Assembly (NCBI GenBank): GCA_036733345.1
Contig: DAINAR010000020.1
Coordinates: 1 to 56,777 of the forward strand
Direction: 5' to 3'
DNA length: 56,777 bases
Origin: JAFGMQ01 sp036733345
GTDB taxonomy: Bacteria > Desulfobacterota > DSM-4660 > Desulfatiglandales > Desulfatiglandaceae
Shown: positions 27,031-36,458 of the stretch, in pieces
How the letters are laid out: every line of letters starts with the position of its first letter
Position numbering within the stretch: the first letter of the stretch is position 1
Notes under the pieces: model-generated
Databases searched by the model: none
Told to the model about the DNA's origin: nothing
What the model saw: only the letters and a program-made list of their open reading frames with translations
Translations under genes and position numbers: made by a program

Positions 27031-27341
27031 TAAAATAAACCTCCATTTCTACTGGTATATCCAAGCGATTGAGGACTTTACAGCCCCACAAAAAACTGTG
27101 CCGTAACAGCCTTCCGAATCACGTTGTGGCTTAAGAAATCCAGCTTTCTCAAGTGGTCAATCCTTTATCGATTTCTGCTGGATTCCCGCATTTTATACCA
27201 TGTGGGAATAATATTCTTAGTAACAGATATTAAAACATAAAACGAATAAACTTGTCAAAACTCTGCCATTATGGGGAATTCTGTTATAATAACAGAAGGA
27301 TAAGATATCAGAGATATGAAACCGGGATAATATTTCCATAA
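27031..27341 (-). promoter_or_regulatory. mgtE promoter and structured 5' leader
   Basis: On the minus strand, TTGACA (complement of about 27249-27254) and a TTTAAT-like -10 lie about 200 nt before the mgtE start. The resulting leader contains a hairpin (TTCCCGCAT ... ATGTGGGAA, 27183-27208) and other pairing potential. It does not match the M-box consensus that I know. A 19-bp palindrome (TTCTGTTATAATAACAGAA, 27279-27297) lies just outside. Confidence 0.45.
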
Positions 27342-27980
27342 TCAATTCTGATTGAGCCTGGAAGTCATCATTAGAATACCCTTCAGGAACCTGCACTGAT
27401 TCTCAATGTCAGGGGCTGATAATATGTCAGAGATTATAGCTGCCCTGTTGCAACCTGCATCAACAAGAGAATTGATGTTCTCTTTTTTTATCCCTCCAAT
27501 AGCAACATAGGGTATTGAACAGATGTCTTTTGCCTTTGAGATAAGCTCAAGTCCTACTGTATTTTCTCTGTCTTTTTTGGTAATTGTATCAAAAACAGGT
27601 CCTATGCCTATATAATCTGCTCCTGAATCAAGCGCCTCTTTTATCTGATCAAAGGAATGTGTTGAGATACCAATAATTTTATCTTTTAGAAGAGGACGAA
27701 CATATTTGATGGGGATATCATCCTGTCCCAAATGAACTCCATCCGCATCAAGTATGATCGCCAGATCCACATCATCATTTACAATAAATAAAACACCATA
27801 TTTTCTTGTGATATCTCTCAGTTTAAAACCCAGCTCAAGACGCTCTCTTCTGCTCATTTCTTTTTCCCTGAGCTGAATTACATCTGCACCGCCTTTGATT
27901 TGAGAAGTAACAATCTCAACCGGATCTCTTCCTTTTAAGAATTGTCCGGGTGAGAAACAATAAAGATTAAAATCCATCAA
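27342..27980 (-). CDS. thiE: Thiamine phosphate synthase
   Basis: 212 aa TIM-barrel enzyme that joins HMP pyrophosphate and the thiazole phosphate. Conserved motifs are VIQLREKEMSRRERLE, DGVHLGQDD, YIGIGPVFDTITKKD and PYVAIGGI. It is one base behind the Thi4-like gene and certainly cotranscribed with it. Together they supply the thiazole arm and the coupling step of thiamine synthesis; thiC and thiD are not in the window. Confidence 0.95.
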   Translation of the reverse strand: MMDFNLYCFSPGQFLKGRDPVEIVTSQIKGGADVIQLREKEMSRRERLELGFKLRDITRKYGVLFIVNDDVDLAIILDADGVHLGQDDIPIKYVRPLLKDKIIGISTHSFDQIKEALDSGADYIGIGPVFDTITKKDRENTVGLELISKAKDICSIPYVAIGGIKKENINSLVDAGCNRAAIISDILSAPDIENQCRFLKGILMMTSRLNQN

Positions 27981-27981
27981 A

Positions 27982-28773
27982 CTACCTTCTCAATCTGTCA
28001 GCCAGGATATCTGCAACCTTTTTGCCCGATTGCAGCATACCACCGAAAATTGGGCCCATTCGCGGTCCGCCGAACGCATTGTTGGCAGCCATACCCGCAA
28101 CGTATAGTCCTGGAAAAACTTCAGCTGTATTGGCTACAGTGAATTGCTCTCCTTTATCAGCCCATAAAGGCATTTCTCCAACTACATCACCTGTTTTTGT
28201 ATTTAATTTTGAATTCATCTTCCGGGTAATTACATTGCATATTTCAGCAGGATGACCTGTCCCATCCACAACAAAGGAGGATTTCATTCCAAGTGGATCA
28301 ACATGCAGGCCAAGATTTTCAACCGGAGACCAGCTGATAACCAGACCTGAAACCCTTGGGTTGCCTTCGGATTCTCTGAAAAGGACATCAGTCACTCTTA
28401 CAAGATTGAATATTGTCGTTCCAGCCTTTACGCACTTTGAGATAATGGTCGAAGTTGCTTCCACGCTGTCCATGGTGAAATATCCTGATCCTTTGGATTT
28501 ACAGGCTATTCCCAGTTGTTCGACAATGTCAATGGCATCTTCCTGGATAGCAATTTCATTGAACATCATGCCTCCTCCCCACATGCCACCACCTGGCGCC
28601 AGCTTGGATTCAAATATTGCAGCTTTGAACCCGGCCATGCCAAGATAGTAACCAGCAACCATATTCGCAGGCCCGGCTCCTACGAGTGCGACATCTATGT
28701 CAAGATTGGAAAGCAGTTTTTCATAATATGCCTCTATAATGGATTTTGAAACGGTTATATCGTCTAACTGCAT
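27982..28773 (-). CDS. thi4: Thi4-type thiazole synthase (sulfide-dependent, NAD-using)
   Basis: 263 aa FAD/NAD-binding protein. The dinucleotide motif is ALVGAGPANMVAGYYLGMAG, then GGGMWGGGMMFNEIA, and the C-terminal GMAANNAFGGPRMGPIFGGM. Thi4 makes ADP-thiazole from NAD and glycine. The residue used as sulfur donor by yeast (cysteine) is replaced by histidine in DGTGHPAEI, so this is predicted to be the catalytic version that uses free sulfide, as in methanogens. The paralogous ribose-bisphosphate isomerase function is less likely with thiE adjacent. AAGGAGG precedes the ATG. Confidence 0.9.
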   Translation of the reverse strand: MQLDDITVSKSIIEAYYEKLLSNLDIDVALVGAGPANMVAGYYLGMAGFKAAIFESKLAPGGGMWGGGMMFNEIAIQEDAIDIVEQLGIACKSKGSGYFTMDSVEATSTIISKCVKAGTTIFNLVRVTDVLFRESEGNPRVSGLVISWSPVENLGLHVDPLGMKSSFVVDGTGHPAEICNVITRKMNSKLNTKTGDVVGEMPLWADKGEQFTVANTAEVFPGLYVAGMAANNAFGGPRMGPIFGGMLQSGKKVADILADRLRR

Positions 28774-29188
28774 TAAAATACCTCCTTAATTCTTTCCGCC
28801 ATGGGCGGATATTAACAATTTTTATTTATAGGTGCTGAAAAAAAATCGTTCAACTCCAGGAACCAGTTCAACAATTTGATCTGTTTTATAATTCCATCAA
28901 ATTTAAATACTTCTCAAAAAGCTGAAATCGAAAAACATCTCATTTCAGCTGCAAAGAGAAAACCTTTCCATTAATTCAACTTCTTGAATATCTACAGTTC
29001 AACTCGAAATGACAAGCCAGGGATATCTCTTACGAGTTTTTCTATATTCTGCGGACAATTAAATACTGACTTCCAAGCATAAGAAGGCCTTTACATTATA
29101 GCATGGGCCTGCAAAGTTCAATGGAAAAAAAGTCTGAATTTCTATCAAAAGCATCTGCGGCAAAAAACCCAAAGAGTTATAATTCCAC
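28774..29188. other. Intergenic region upstream of thi4
   Basis: About 415 bp with no supported gene. No TPP riboswitch (CTGAGA core) was seen on the minus strand, although this is a thiamine operon. The part next to thi4 contains a perfect palindrome (see the adjacent entry). A minus-strand open frame at 29059-29256 overlaps the next gene and looks spurious. Confidence 0.4.
28795..28809 (-). promoter_or_regulatory. Perfect hairpin just upstream of the thi4 ribosome site
   Basis: TCCGCC-ATG-GGCGGA, a 6-bp stem and 3-nt loop, lies 8 bp before the minus-strand AAGGAGG. Its size and position mirror the hairpin in front of rny. Confidence 0.5.
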
Positions 29189-29977
29189 TTACCATGGCCA
29201 TATCCTTTCAAGGTAGTCAAGACTGGGCCACAGGTCTTCTTCTTTGTGAGGCTCAAGGGTAATAATAGGAGGCTCCTGTTTCAAGGATCTCAGTTTTTCA
29301 AATAACATTCGAAAATTAATTATCCCTTTACCCATTGCCAGATGTTCATCTTTTTCTCCGTTGTTATCATGCAGGTGAAGCTGACCGATACAGGGGCCGA
29401 GAGTATCCACCCATCCTTCAAGCGATATACTGCTGAAAACCTGCTGGTGCCCTGTATCAAGGCAAAAGCCAATTTTATCACTTCTGATTTTTTCAAGAAA
29501 ATTTCGTATGTCATGCGGGCTATGCTCGAATACATTTTCAAGCATCAGAAGCACATTCTTGTTCGCTGCAGATGCTATAAGATCCAGCCATATATCCAGA
29601 CTCTTTTCAATCCAGTCATCTTTAATATGCCAATACCTTTTTTCATCAAATCCTGAGTGAAATACTATGCTTTTCGGTTTCACGAGAAAGGCAAATTGAA
29701 GCATCTGGTCAAAACGCTTTCGGCAAACATCGCGTATCATGGGATCCGGAGATCCGGAAGACAAATCCATAAAGGGTGCGTGAACAGTGACGGAAAGTCC
29801 ATTTTTATGGAGCTGATCTGCAACAAATTCAACATCTGAATGGGAATAACTGTCCAGAGCCATGGCATCAAATCCTATTTCCGGGTTCAGCCTGTACTGG
29901 ATGAAGAGATCAAGATATGACTCAAAAAGCATGGTAAAGGGTATGTTTACATGTATTTTATCTCTAATCGATGTCAT
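29189..29977 (-). CDS. Sugar phosphate isomerase/epimerase-like TIM-barrel protein
   Basis: About 262 aa of the xylose isomerase-like / AP endonuclease 2 superfamily. Metal-site residues appear in VHAPFMDLSSG, IVFHSGFDE, LLMLENVFEH, GFCLDTGHQQ, QLHLHDNNGEKDEHL and ITLEPHKEED. The substrate is unknown. An upstream in-frame start gives 275 aa, but MTSIRDKIHVNIP at 29977 is the more natural N-terminus. The frame ends ERIWPW. The gene stands alone. Confidence 0.8.
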   Translation of the reverse strand: MTSIRDKIHVNIPFTMLFESYLDLFIQYRLNPEIGFDAMALDSYSHSDVEFVADQLHKNGLSVTVHAPFMDLSSGSPDPMIRDVCRKRFDQMLQFAFLVKPKSIVFHSGFDEKRYWHIKDDWIEKSLDIWLDLIASAANKNVLLMLENVFEHSPHDIRNFLEKIRSDKIGFCLDTGHQQVFSSISLEGWVDTLGPCIGQLHLHDNNGEKDEHLAMGKGIINFRMLFEKLRSLKQEPPIITLEPHKEEDLWPSLDYLERIWPW

Positions 29978-30075
29978 AATTATAAATTCCAGTATCAATT
30001 TGACAAGTTCCGTCAATTGATATAAAAGCGCATTTTAATAACTCCATATTCATTTTATTTGAGAATACTTCTGTC

Positions 30076-30420
30076 ATGAGAAAAGCTCTTGTTTCACCCT
30101 TATGCTCAGCATTTGTTATTCCAGGTCTTGGGCAGATCCTTAATCAGCATCTAAAAAAAGGTATATGCATCCTTGCTGCGGCATTTATACTTTTTATTAT
30201 AGGTGCAATTAAATTTTACATAATGATAACCTCAGCCTTTAAAGGTCTGGATATTAATGCCGCCAACTCAAAAATCATAATGCAAAGGCTTGGGGCAGAA
30301 GATACGTCGGTCATATGGTTTCTGCTCGTCATCTTCTCCATATTATGGCTGTATTCTGTGCTGGATGCTTTTATTGCCGGGATGAAAATTGATCAATCTG
30401 GAAAAAACGATCAAATCTGA
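30076..30420 (+). CDS. Small integral membrane protein
   Basis: 114 aa with two or three hydrophobic segments (FVIPGLGQILNQHLKKGICI into ILAAAFILFIIGAIKFYIM, and VIWFLLVIFSILWLYSVLDA). The PGLGQ turn resembles TM2/DUF5683-type proteins. Function is unknown. It is convergent with the DUF3568 gene. Confidence 0.7.
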   Translation: MRKALVSPLCSAFVIPGLGQILNQHLKKGICILAAAFILFIIGAIKFYIMITSAFKGLDINAANSKIIMQRLGAEDTSVIWFLLVIFSILWLYSVLDAFIAGMKIDQSGKNDQI

Positions 30421-30438
30421 GGGCTTTTTGTTAAGCCC
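30421..30438. terminator. Hairpin between convergent genes
   Basis: GGGCTT-TTTGTT-AAGCCC begins right after the stop codon of the membrane protein gene. A second hairpin (TTTTCAGT/ACTGAAAA) overlaps the end of the opposite gene. Confidence 0.5.
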
Positions 30439-30467
30439 AGAGACAGCAAATCATAAGATATTTTCAG

Positions 30468-30866
30468 TTAGTCACTGAAAAGAACTTTTCTAATCCTTTC
30501 CTTTATATCCAAAGACGCATCTTTATCTCCAAGAAGACCAACCCTTATTTCAACCTCCGTTTCTTTAAGGGTTCTGTATTCAATTGAAATGCTTAACGGT
30601 GTATTATCAGGGTATTTGGCCTTAATGTTTCCAGTAGAAATTTTATGTTCTGAGCTTTCGATCTCTAATTTCATATCCTCAACTGTCTTAAGGGTTGCAT
30701 TCCATGTTTCCATAAAAGAGGCCTCAAAAATGACCGTTAGAGCACCCTTATAATATTTGTATCCTGCAATGCCTGCAGCAGTGCCTGCCCCGAATAGAAT
30801 TATCGGACCACAACCAGCGATCAAAAGCAATAATACAACAGGCAAAAAGCTTCGGAACCTTGACAT
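30468..30866 (-). CDS. DUF3568-family lipoprotein
   Basis: 132 aa with a lipobox (LLLLIAGCGP, cysteine near residue 19) followed by a glycine-rich stretch (LFGAGTAAGIAGYKYYKG). An alpha/beta domain follows (FMETWNATLKTVEDMKLEIE, SIEYRTLKETEVEIRVGLLG). This arrangement is typical of DUF3568, a family of small outer-membrane lipoproteins of unknown function common in Desulfobacterota. Confidence 0.8.
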   Translation of the reverse strand: MSRFRSFLPVVLLLLIAGCGPIILFGAGTAAGIAGYKYYKGALTVIFEASFMETWNATLKTVEDMKLEIESSEHKISTGNIKAKYPDNTPLSISIEYRTLKETEVEIRVGLLGDKDASLDIKERIRKVLFSD

Positions 30867-31110
30867 TCCCGGACTCCTCCCATTTAATAGTATTTGAAAA
30901 CTGTTTTTAATTAATAATAAGAAAAAATTATTTATTTCATACTGTTTTTATGGGCCCATGTCAACAATGATTCCCGGTGGAGACCTCAATAGAGCTCGGT
31001 TGATTAAAATACCGCAGATGGGATTTGGTTGACAGCCATATTTTAAATTGACAAACTTCCATACGATTGACCAATATATCAGCTTTAAAAATGAACTACC
31101 CCGCCGCAAG

Positions 31111-31210
31111 GGACAAGGGTTTACCCGCCAGTGTTTATGGCGGGCTTGTCCGCCAGTGTTTATGGCGGGCTTGTCCGCCGTGTTTATGGCGGGCTTGTCC
31201 GCCTGGCGGA
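31111..31210 (+). repeat. Tandem hairpin repeat, 25-bp unit, upstream of folC
   Basis: About four head-to-tail units related to GTTTATGGCGGGCTTGTCCG plus CCAGT. Each unit can fold (TGGCGG-GCTTGT-CCGCCA). The two middle units are near identical, which suggests recent expansion. The flanking CTACCCCGCCGCAAGG also occurs near the array at 4.5 kb. The frame of folC extends through the array, but its start is placed downstream. Confidence 0.85.
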
Positions 31211-31242
31211 TTCAACAAAAAAGATCACATCACTTTCAAAAC

Positions 31243-32553
31243 ATGAGTAATAAAAATACCACCTATGCAAATGCTCTCAGCAGGCTTTATGGTCTGCAGA
31301 AATTCGGGATAAAACTCGGTTTATCAAAGACCTGCAGCCTGTTGAAGGACCTTGGCAATCCTCATACCGATCAAAAATACATCCACATAGGAGGGTCCAA
31401 TGGTAAAGGTTCAGTGGCAGCACTTATTGCTTCCATCCTGAAACAGGCGGGTTTGAAGGTTGGGCTTTACTCTTCCCCTCATCTCGTAAGATTCAGCGAG
31501 CGTTTTAAAATAAATGATGAGGAAATAAGCACTGAAGATGTCATTTCCCTGATTGAGGAGATTTTTGATGTCATATCTCCTGACGAACCGCCAACATTCT
31601 TTGAAGTTACAACAGCAATGGCACTGACATATTTCCAAAGACAAAAGACAGATATCTCCGTCATTGAGGTCGGCATGGGAGGGCGTCTTGATGCGACAAA
31701 TATCATAAATCCTCTGGTCAGTATCATCACTAATATCTCCCTTGAACATCAGGCTTTTCTCGGCCCCAGGCTCCTGGATATTGCCGGCGAAAAAGCAGGT
31801 ATCATTAAGCCACGCATTGATGTAGTCTCAGGCGCCACACAGACGGGCGTCAACCGGCTTTTCGAATCCATATGCAATAAAAAAGGATCCCCATTCTGGC
31901 GGTTGGGAAAGCAGATACGGTATCGAACTGTTGCGAATGGATTTGACTATTCCGGTTTAGTTAATCACCTCAAGGGACTTAAGATCAGCCTTAACGGAAA
32001 ATTTCAGGCGCGTAACTGCTCTCTGGCGATTGCAGCCACAGAGTTGCTTGAGGCAAAAGGATTCCGAATTTCAAGGGAAGATATACTTAATGGTGTCAGC
32101 AATACCGTCTGGCCTGGAAGAATGCAGGTTGCAGCAAGGAATCCAATGATTATTATCGATGGAGCTCACAATCCCGCCGGTATAAGGGCAATGGCAGATT
32201 CTGTCAGGGCCGGTTATGATTATAAACACCTGATCCTTGTTATGGGTATAATGGAAGACAAGGCTATTGGACAGATCCTTAGGGGGATTGTGCCTTATGC
32301 CAACCATGTAATTTTTACCAGGCCTGATTATTCCAGGGCAGCCAGACCGGAAGACCTGATGGAACAGGCCTCTGTATATCATAAACCCACGGAAACATCC
32401 CCTGCACTGCCCCATGCCCTGAAAAGGGCCATTGAAATAGCGAATCCTGAAGACCTTATTATTGTCTGCGGTTCACTTTTCACTGCAGGAGAGGCCTTGA
32501 ACTATTTTGATCCTGAAAAATACATGAAAGACGATTTTTTATTGACGAATTGA
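31243..32553 (+). CDS. folC: Bifunctional folylpolyglutamate / dihydrofolate synthase
   Basis: 436 aa Mur-ligase-type enzyme that adds glutamate to dihydropteroate and tetrahydrofolate. The P-loop is HIGGSNGKGSVAALIAS. FFEVTTAMALTYF, VIEVGMGGRLDATN and IIDGAHNPAGIRAMADS are family motifs. An ATG at 31048 is in frame, but the extra 65 residues come from the tandem repeat, so MSNKNTTYANALSRLYGL (ATG at 31243) is preferred. No strong ribosome site is seen there, which leaves some doubt. It precedes lptD by 70 bp. Confidence 0.92.
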   Translation: MSNKNTTYANALSRLYGLQKFGIKLGLSKTCSLLKDLGNPHTDQKYIHIGGSNGKGSVAALIASILKQAGLKVGLYSSPHLVRFSERFKINDEEISTEDVISLIEEIFDVISPDEPPTFFEVTTAMALTYFQRQKTDISVIEVGMGGRLDATNIINPLVSIITNISLEHQAFLGPRLLDIAGEKAGIIKPRIDVVSGATQTGVNRLFESICNKKGSPFWRLGKQIRYRTVANGFDYSGLVNHLKGLKISLNGKFQARNCSLAIAATELLEAKGFRISREDILNGVSNTVWPGRMQVAARNPMIIIDGAHNPAGIRAMADSVRAGYDYKHLILVMGIMEDKAIGQILRGIVPYANHVIFTRPDYSRAARPEDLMEQASVYHKPTETSPALPHALKRAIEIANPEDLIIVCGSLFTAGEALNYFDPEKYMKDDFLLTN

Positions 32554-32623
32554 AAAGGCACGGTTAATTAATCATTATCGTTAATAGTTGGTTTCAGTCA
32601 CTCTTTATGGACAGAAATATTGA

Positions 32624-34867
32624 ATGAGAAAAAATATCCGGTTCCAAAGCAGAATAATCCTCAAATTATTTGCGGTAACAGTTTTATTATCAATCCTGCT
32701 CCAAACTCAACACTCTCTTGCAAATGGTAGTTTTTTGAAGGGAAGACTCATCGAGGATGATACACCCTGGAAAATTTCAGCCAGAAGCCTGACCTATGAT
32801 ATGGGTAAAGAAAGCTATATGGCTGAGGGAGACGTAGTTATTGAAAAAAGAGATCAGAATATCAGGGCTCAGAAGGCTGTGTATAACGTTACTACTGGAA
32901 AGGCCGTGCTTACAGGAGATGTCTATTTGGAAGCGGGAGGGGATATTCTTACAGGGGATAAGGCCTTCATTGATCTGAATAGCCAGACAGGAAAAATCAT
33001 CAACGGCAGGCTTTTTTTAAGGGAGAACCATTTCTATGTCAGCGGCGACGTCATGGAAAAGTTTGAAGGAGATACATATCTGGTTAAGGACTGCATTTTA
33101 ACAACCTGTGACGGTAAAAATCCTGACTGGGCCATTTCAGGTTCAGAGGTCAAGGTGACTATTGAAGGCTATGGAACAGTTAAACACGCTTCCGTGCGGG
33201 CTCGAGGCATGCCTTTGTTTTACGTGCCTTATATGATTTTCCCGGCCAAGACAAAACGTCAAAGCGGTCTGCTCCCTCCAAGACTCGGCTATTCCCATAT
33301 GAACGGTGCTGACATTGAACTGCCCTTTTTCTGGGCGATTTCCGATCAGACCGACGCGACCCTTTATCAGCGTTACATGAGCAAACGCGGCTATATGCAG
33401 GGGGTTGAATTGCGCTATATTGCCGCACCGGATTCAAAGGGTATTCTTCTGTTCGATATCCTTAAGGATAAAGAAAAAGAGAAGGATATGTATAATGAAT
33501 ATTACTCAGACCTCAGCCAGTATGAAAGGACCAATCAAACCCGTTACTGGGTCAGGGGCAGGGCAGACCATGAGATCAGCAATAGTATTAACGCCAGACT
33601 GGACATTGACTTTGTCAGTGACCAGGATTTTCTTAAAGAGTTTGATAAAGGGCTTTTCGGTTTTGAGTCAAGACAGGACCTGGAAAAGGAATCAAATCGA
33701 CCTGTAGAAGACAAACGGTCACCCGCACGAAGGTCTGCTCTAAGGCTCAGTCATGATGGCGAAGAGTACAGCCTCCAGGCCATGGCAAGCTACTATCAGC
33801 GCCCTGAAAACCCACCGGAAGATACGAGAGCTCAATCTCTTGCGGGAATGGATTTCGCTGTTCTGCCTCGGCAGTTATGGAAGTCTCCTCTTTTTTTCAG
33901 TCTTGAATCGGATTATGACTATATCTGGCGAGAGGAAGGCCAAAGGGGCAACCGACTGTCCTTATCGCCGAAAGTGAGCTATCCTTTATGGCTGTTCGGG
34001 AGTTACCTGGAATTTGAACCTTCATTCCGTTACATAATAAATCCCCAGTGGCTCCATAATCCGGATAAAGAAGGTGAATATGACTTTAACCACCAGACTA
34101 TGAAGGCATATGAAATCGGCGGCAGGCTCTCCGCCAGTGCAGACCGCGTCTATGATTTTGGCTGGATGGGAGCCAGTAAGATAAGACACAAACTGTCTCC
34201 TGTTATTGGATATACCTACAGGGTTCACCAGAATGAAAAAGACGATACTCCCTGGTTCGAAGCAATTGACAGAAATGGCAGTCTAAACGAGATCTCTTTT
34301 TCCATTGAAAACTTTCTGGATGCACGTTCTGAAAACAAAAATGGCAGGGTCACATATCGTCAATGGGCCACATTCAAGCTGATTCAGGGCTACGATATTA
34401 CCGAGGCAAGAAAGGAGGAGGGTGAAAAAGAGCCTTTCACTCCCCTAAAAGCCACATTTACTTTGAATCCGTTTGCTAATCTTGATTTTAGCGGCAGTGT
34501 ATGGTGGGATCATTACGAAAACAGGGTTTCGACTACAAACCTGTCCCTCGACCTGATAGTCAACCGATCGGGAGGCAGGCATGATACTTATATTGTTGAT
34601 TATATATATAGAACAGAAAGAGAGAAAACCCTTGATTTATTTGCTGATATAAACCTGGCTTACGGGTTATCTATCGGGACTTCCATTCAAAGGGATATGG
34701 AACTCGGCCGGAGTATTTCCAACAGCTACTGGATCGGTTACAAAAGCCAGTGCTGGGGCATAAAACTCGGCATGACAAAGGAATATGATGATACAAGCAT
34801 TTTGGTAGTAGTCAACCTCCTGGGTCTCGGACAATTTGGAGATCAACCCGAAGCCCCCAGCCATTGA
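32624..34867 (+). CDS. lptD: LPS-assembly outer-membrane protein LptD
   Basis: 747 aa. A Sec signal (ILKLFAVTVLLSILLQTQHSL) is followed by an OstA/LptA-like domain (ISARSLTYDMGKESYMAEGD) and then a large beta-barrel. The conserved boundary motif LTTCDGKNPDWAISGSEVK and FYVPYMIFPAKTKRQSGLLP are clear. It inserts LPS into the outer leaflet, so the organism has a lipopolysaccharide outer membrane. It is full length. The IS110 element lies shortly downstream but does not touch the gene. Confidence 0.93.
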   Translation: MRKNIRFQSRIILKLFAVTVLLSILLQTQHSLANGSFLKGRLIEDDTPWKISARSLTYDMGKESYMAEGDVVIEKRDQNIRAQKAVYNVTTGKAVLTGDVYLEAGGDILTGDKAFIDLNSQTGKIINGRLFLRENHFYVSGDVMEKFEGDTYLVKDCILTTCDGKNPDWAISGSEVKVTIEGYGTVKHASVRARGMPLFYVPYMIFPAKTKRQSGLLPPRLGYSHMNGADIELPFFWAISDQTDATLYQRYMSKRGYMQGVELRYIAAPDSKGILLFDILKDKEKEKDMYNEYYSDLSQYERTNQTRYWVRGRADHEISNSINARLDIDFVSDQDFLKEFDKGLFGFESRQDLEKESNRPVEDKRSPARRSALRLSHDGEEYSLQAMASYYQRPENPPEDTRAQSLAGMDFAVLPRQLWKSPLFFSLESDYDYIWREEGQRGNRLSLSPKVSYPLWLFGSYLEFEPSFRYIINPQWLHNPDKEGEYDFNHQTMKAYEIGGRLSASADRVYDFGWMGASKIRHKLSPVIGYTYRVHQNEKDDTPWFEAIDRNGSLNEISFSIENFLDARSENKNGRVTYRQWATFKLIQGYDITEARKEEGEKEPFTPLKATFTLNPFANLDFSGSVWWDHYENRVSTTNLSLDLIVNRSGGRHDTYIVDYIYRTEREKTLDLFADINLAYGLSIGTSIQRDMELGRSISNSYWIGYKSQCWGIKLGMTKEYDDTSILVVVNLLGLGQFGDQPEAPSH

Positions 34868-35081
34868 TCCTGTCCCGCTTAATTCCCTGTAACAAATATT
34901 TTTCCTCACCCCACTATTATTTAGAGCCTGGCCCGGACCCCGGTCCGGGGGCATCCAGAAATATTTTAAAACCACTAGACATAATGGCTGACAGTTAAAA
35001 AAATAGTGACCTGCCCTTATAGTCGTGGGTTATGATTGGAATAAAACCCAAAAACAGAGCCAAAAATAAGGAGGCAGGTCT

Positions 35082-36203
35082 ATGGAACATAATATCACAA
35101 TCGTTGGTCTTGATGTACACAAAAATTCAATTGAAATAGTAACAGCCGAAACATCCGGCTTTCATGAAGTCCGGCACTATGGCAAAATTGGCGGTGATAT
35201 GACATCTCTGGACAAAGCGATCAGGAAGCTCATAAGTGTCAGAAGCAGTGGCACGGAATTGCGCTTTGTCTATGAAGCCGGTCCTTGTGGATATGAGATA
35301 TATCGCCATCTGACCAAACAGGATTTTCAATGTGTGGTCGTCGCTCCCTCAATGGTTCCGCGGAAAAGCGGAAACCGGATTAAAAACGATCGTCGGGATG
35401 CTGAGAGCCTGGCCCGATTGGAGCGAGCCGGCGAACTAACCGATATCCATGTTCCACTGGAGGAGGATGAAGCCATGCGTGATTTAACCCGTGCCAGGGA
35501 AGATGCAGTCAAAGCCCAAAGGATCGCTCGTCAACAATTAGGTGCTTTTCTGCTACGGCATGGGATGCGATACTCCGGTAGAAACTCCTGGACACCTACT
35601 CATATGCGCTGGCTGTCGGATATCAGCATGCCTCATCCGGCGCAGCAGATTACGCTTCAGGAATACATTAATGCGGTAGCCGAGAGTACTGAGCGATTAA
35701 CCCGCCTCACTGATCAAATACAAAAGCTTCTTCCCGAGTGGCGTATGGAACCTGTAGTGAAAGCCCTTCAGGCTCTCAGGGGAGTGGCTCCAGTCGTGGC
35801 GGCAACCACCGTGGCTGAAATTGGCGACATGAAACGTTTTGAAAGACCAAAGCAGCTTATGATCTATCTCGGGCTTATCCCCTCAGAGCACTCCAGTGGG
35901 GAAAGTATCAGGAGGGGCAGCATCACCAAAACCGGCAACGGCCACGTCAGGCGTGTCATTATCGAGGCAGCACAGTCATACGGTTTCCCTGCCCGTATAA
36001 GCAGGCACATACTCAAAAGACAGGAGGGACTGCCACAAACTATCCTGGAAATTTCCTGGAAGGCGCAAGTCAGGTTGTGCGGTCGATTTCGTAGACTTAT
36101 TGCCAGAGGGAAACAAAGAAATAAAGTGGTAATTGCTATTGCACGCGAGCTTGTCGGTTTCATGTGGGCAATTGCCAGGGAAGTTCAAATACCTTGCGTA
36201 TAA
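35082..36203 (+). CDS. IS110/IS1111 family transposase (DEDD recombinase)
   Basis: 373 aa. The N-terminal RuvC-like DEDD domain has VGLDVHKNSIEIV, FVYEAGPCGYE and IKNDRRDAESLARLE. The C-terminal Tnp_IS116/IS110/IS902 domain has LRGVAPVVAATTVAEIGDM and GLIPSEHSSGESIRRGSITK, with the serine region that works with the DEDD site. GGAGG precedes the ATG. No frameshift is seen, so the element may be active. Confidence 0.95.
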   Translation: MEHNITIVGLDVHKNSIEIVTAETSGFHEVRHYGKIGGDMTSLDKAIRKLISVRSSGTELRFVYEAGPCGYEIYRHLTKQDFQCVVVAPSMVPRKSGNRIKNDRRDAESLARLERAGELTDIHVPLEEDEAMRDLTRAREDAVKAQRIARQQLGAFLLRHGMRYSGRNSWTPTHMRWLSDISMPHPAQQITLQEYINAVAESTERLTRLTDQIQKLLPEWRMEPVVKALQALRGVAPVVAATTVAEIGDMKRFERPKQLMIYLGLIPSEHSSGESIRRGSITKTGNGHVRRVIIEAAQSYGFPARISRHILKRQEGLPQTILEISWKAQVRLCGRFRRLIARGKQRNKVVIAIARELVGFMWAIAREVQIPCV

Positions 36204-36269
36204 AACATATATCAAAGAACAGACAAAACTCTTATTAAGGAGCGCGATAAATAACAGCACATAAAATAT

Positions 36270-36458
36270 CCAGGGCATAACCAGGGACGCGACCACGTTG
36301 GGAGAATCCTCGAGGAATCCAATAGAATAATGCATAAGCTGAACTTCAGTTACTAGACAGAGGCAGCTCCACGATGAAGTCAAGTCATAGCGGTCAAACC
36401 CGCGAATATCAGAATGATCAAACGTCGAAAATAGGTCCCGTCTCTGATTATGCCCTGG
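36270..36458 (+). ncRNA. Candidate bridge/seek RNA in the right end of the IS
   Basis: CCAGGGCATAA (36270-36280) is perfectly complementary in inverted orientation to TTATGCCCTGG (36448-36458) and would close a structure of about 189 nt. Inside, TCCTCGAGGA (around 36306-36317) and GCGGTCAAACCCGC (around 36393) suggest further stems. Guide RNAs that specify donor and target sites are encoded in the long non-coding end of IS110-family elements. Position and size fit, but the guide loops were not identified. Confidence 0.55.

Noticed and set aside
28774..28860. TPP riboswitch upstream of the Thi4-ThiE operon
   Set aside because: No CTGAGA-type core was found on the minus strand; only a short palindrome and the ribosome site are visible.
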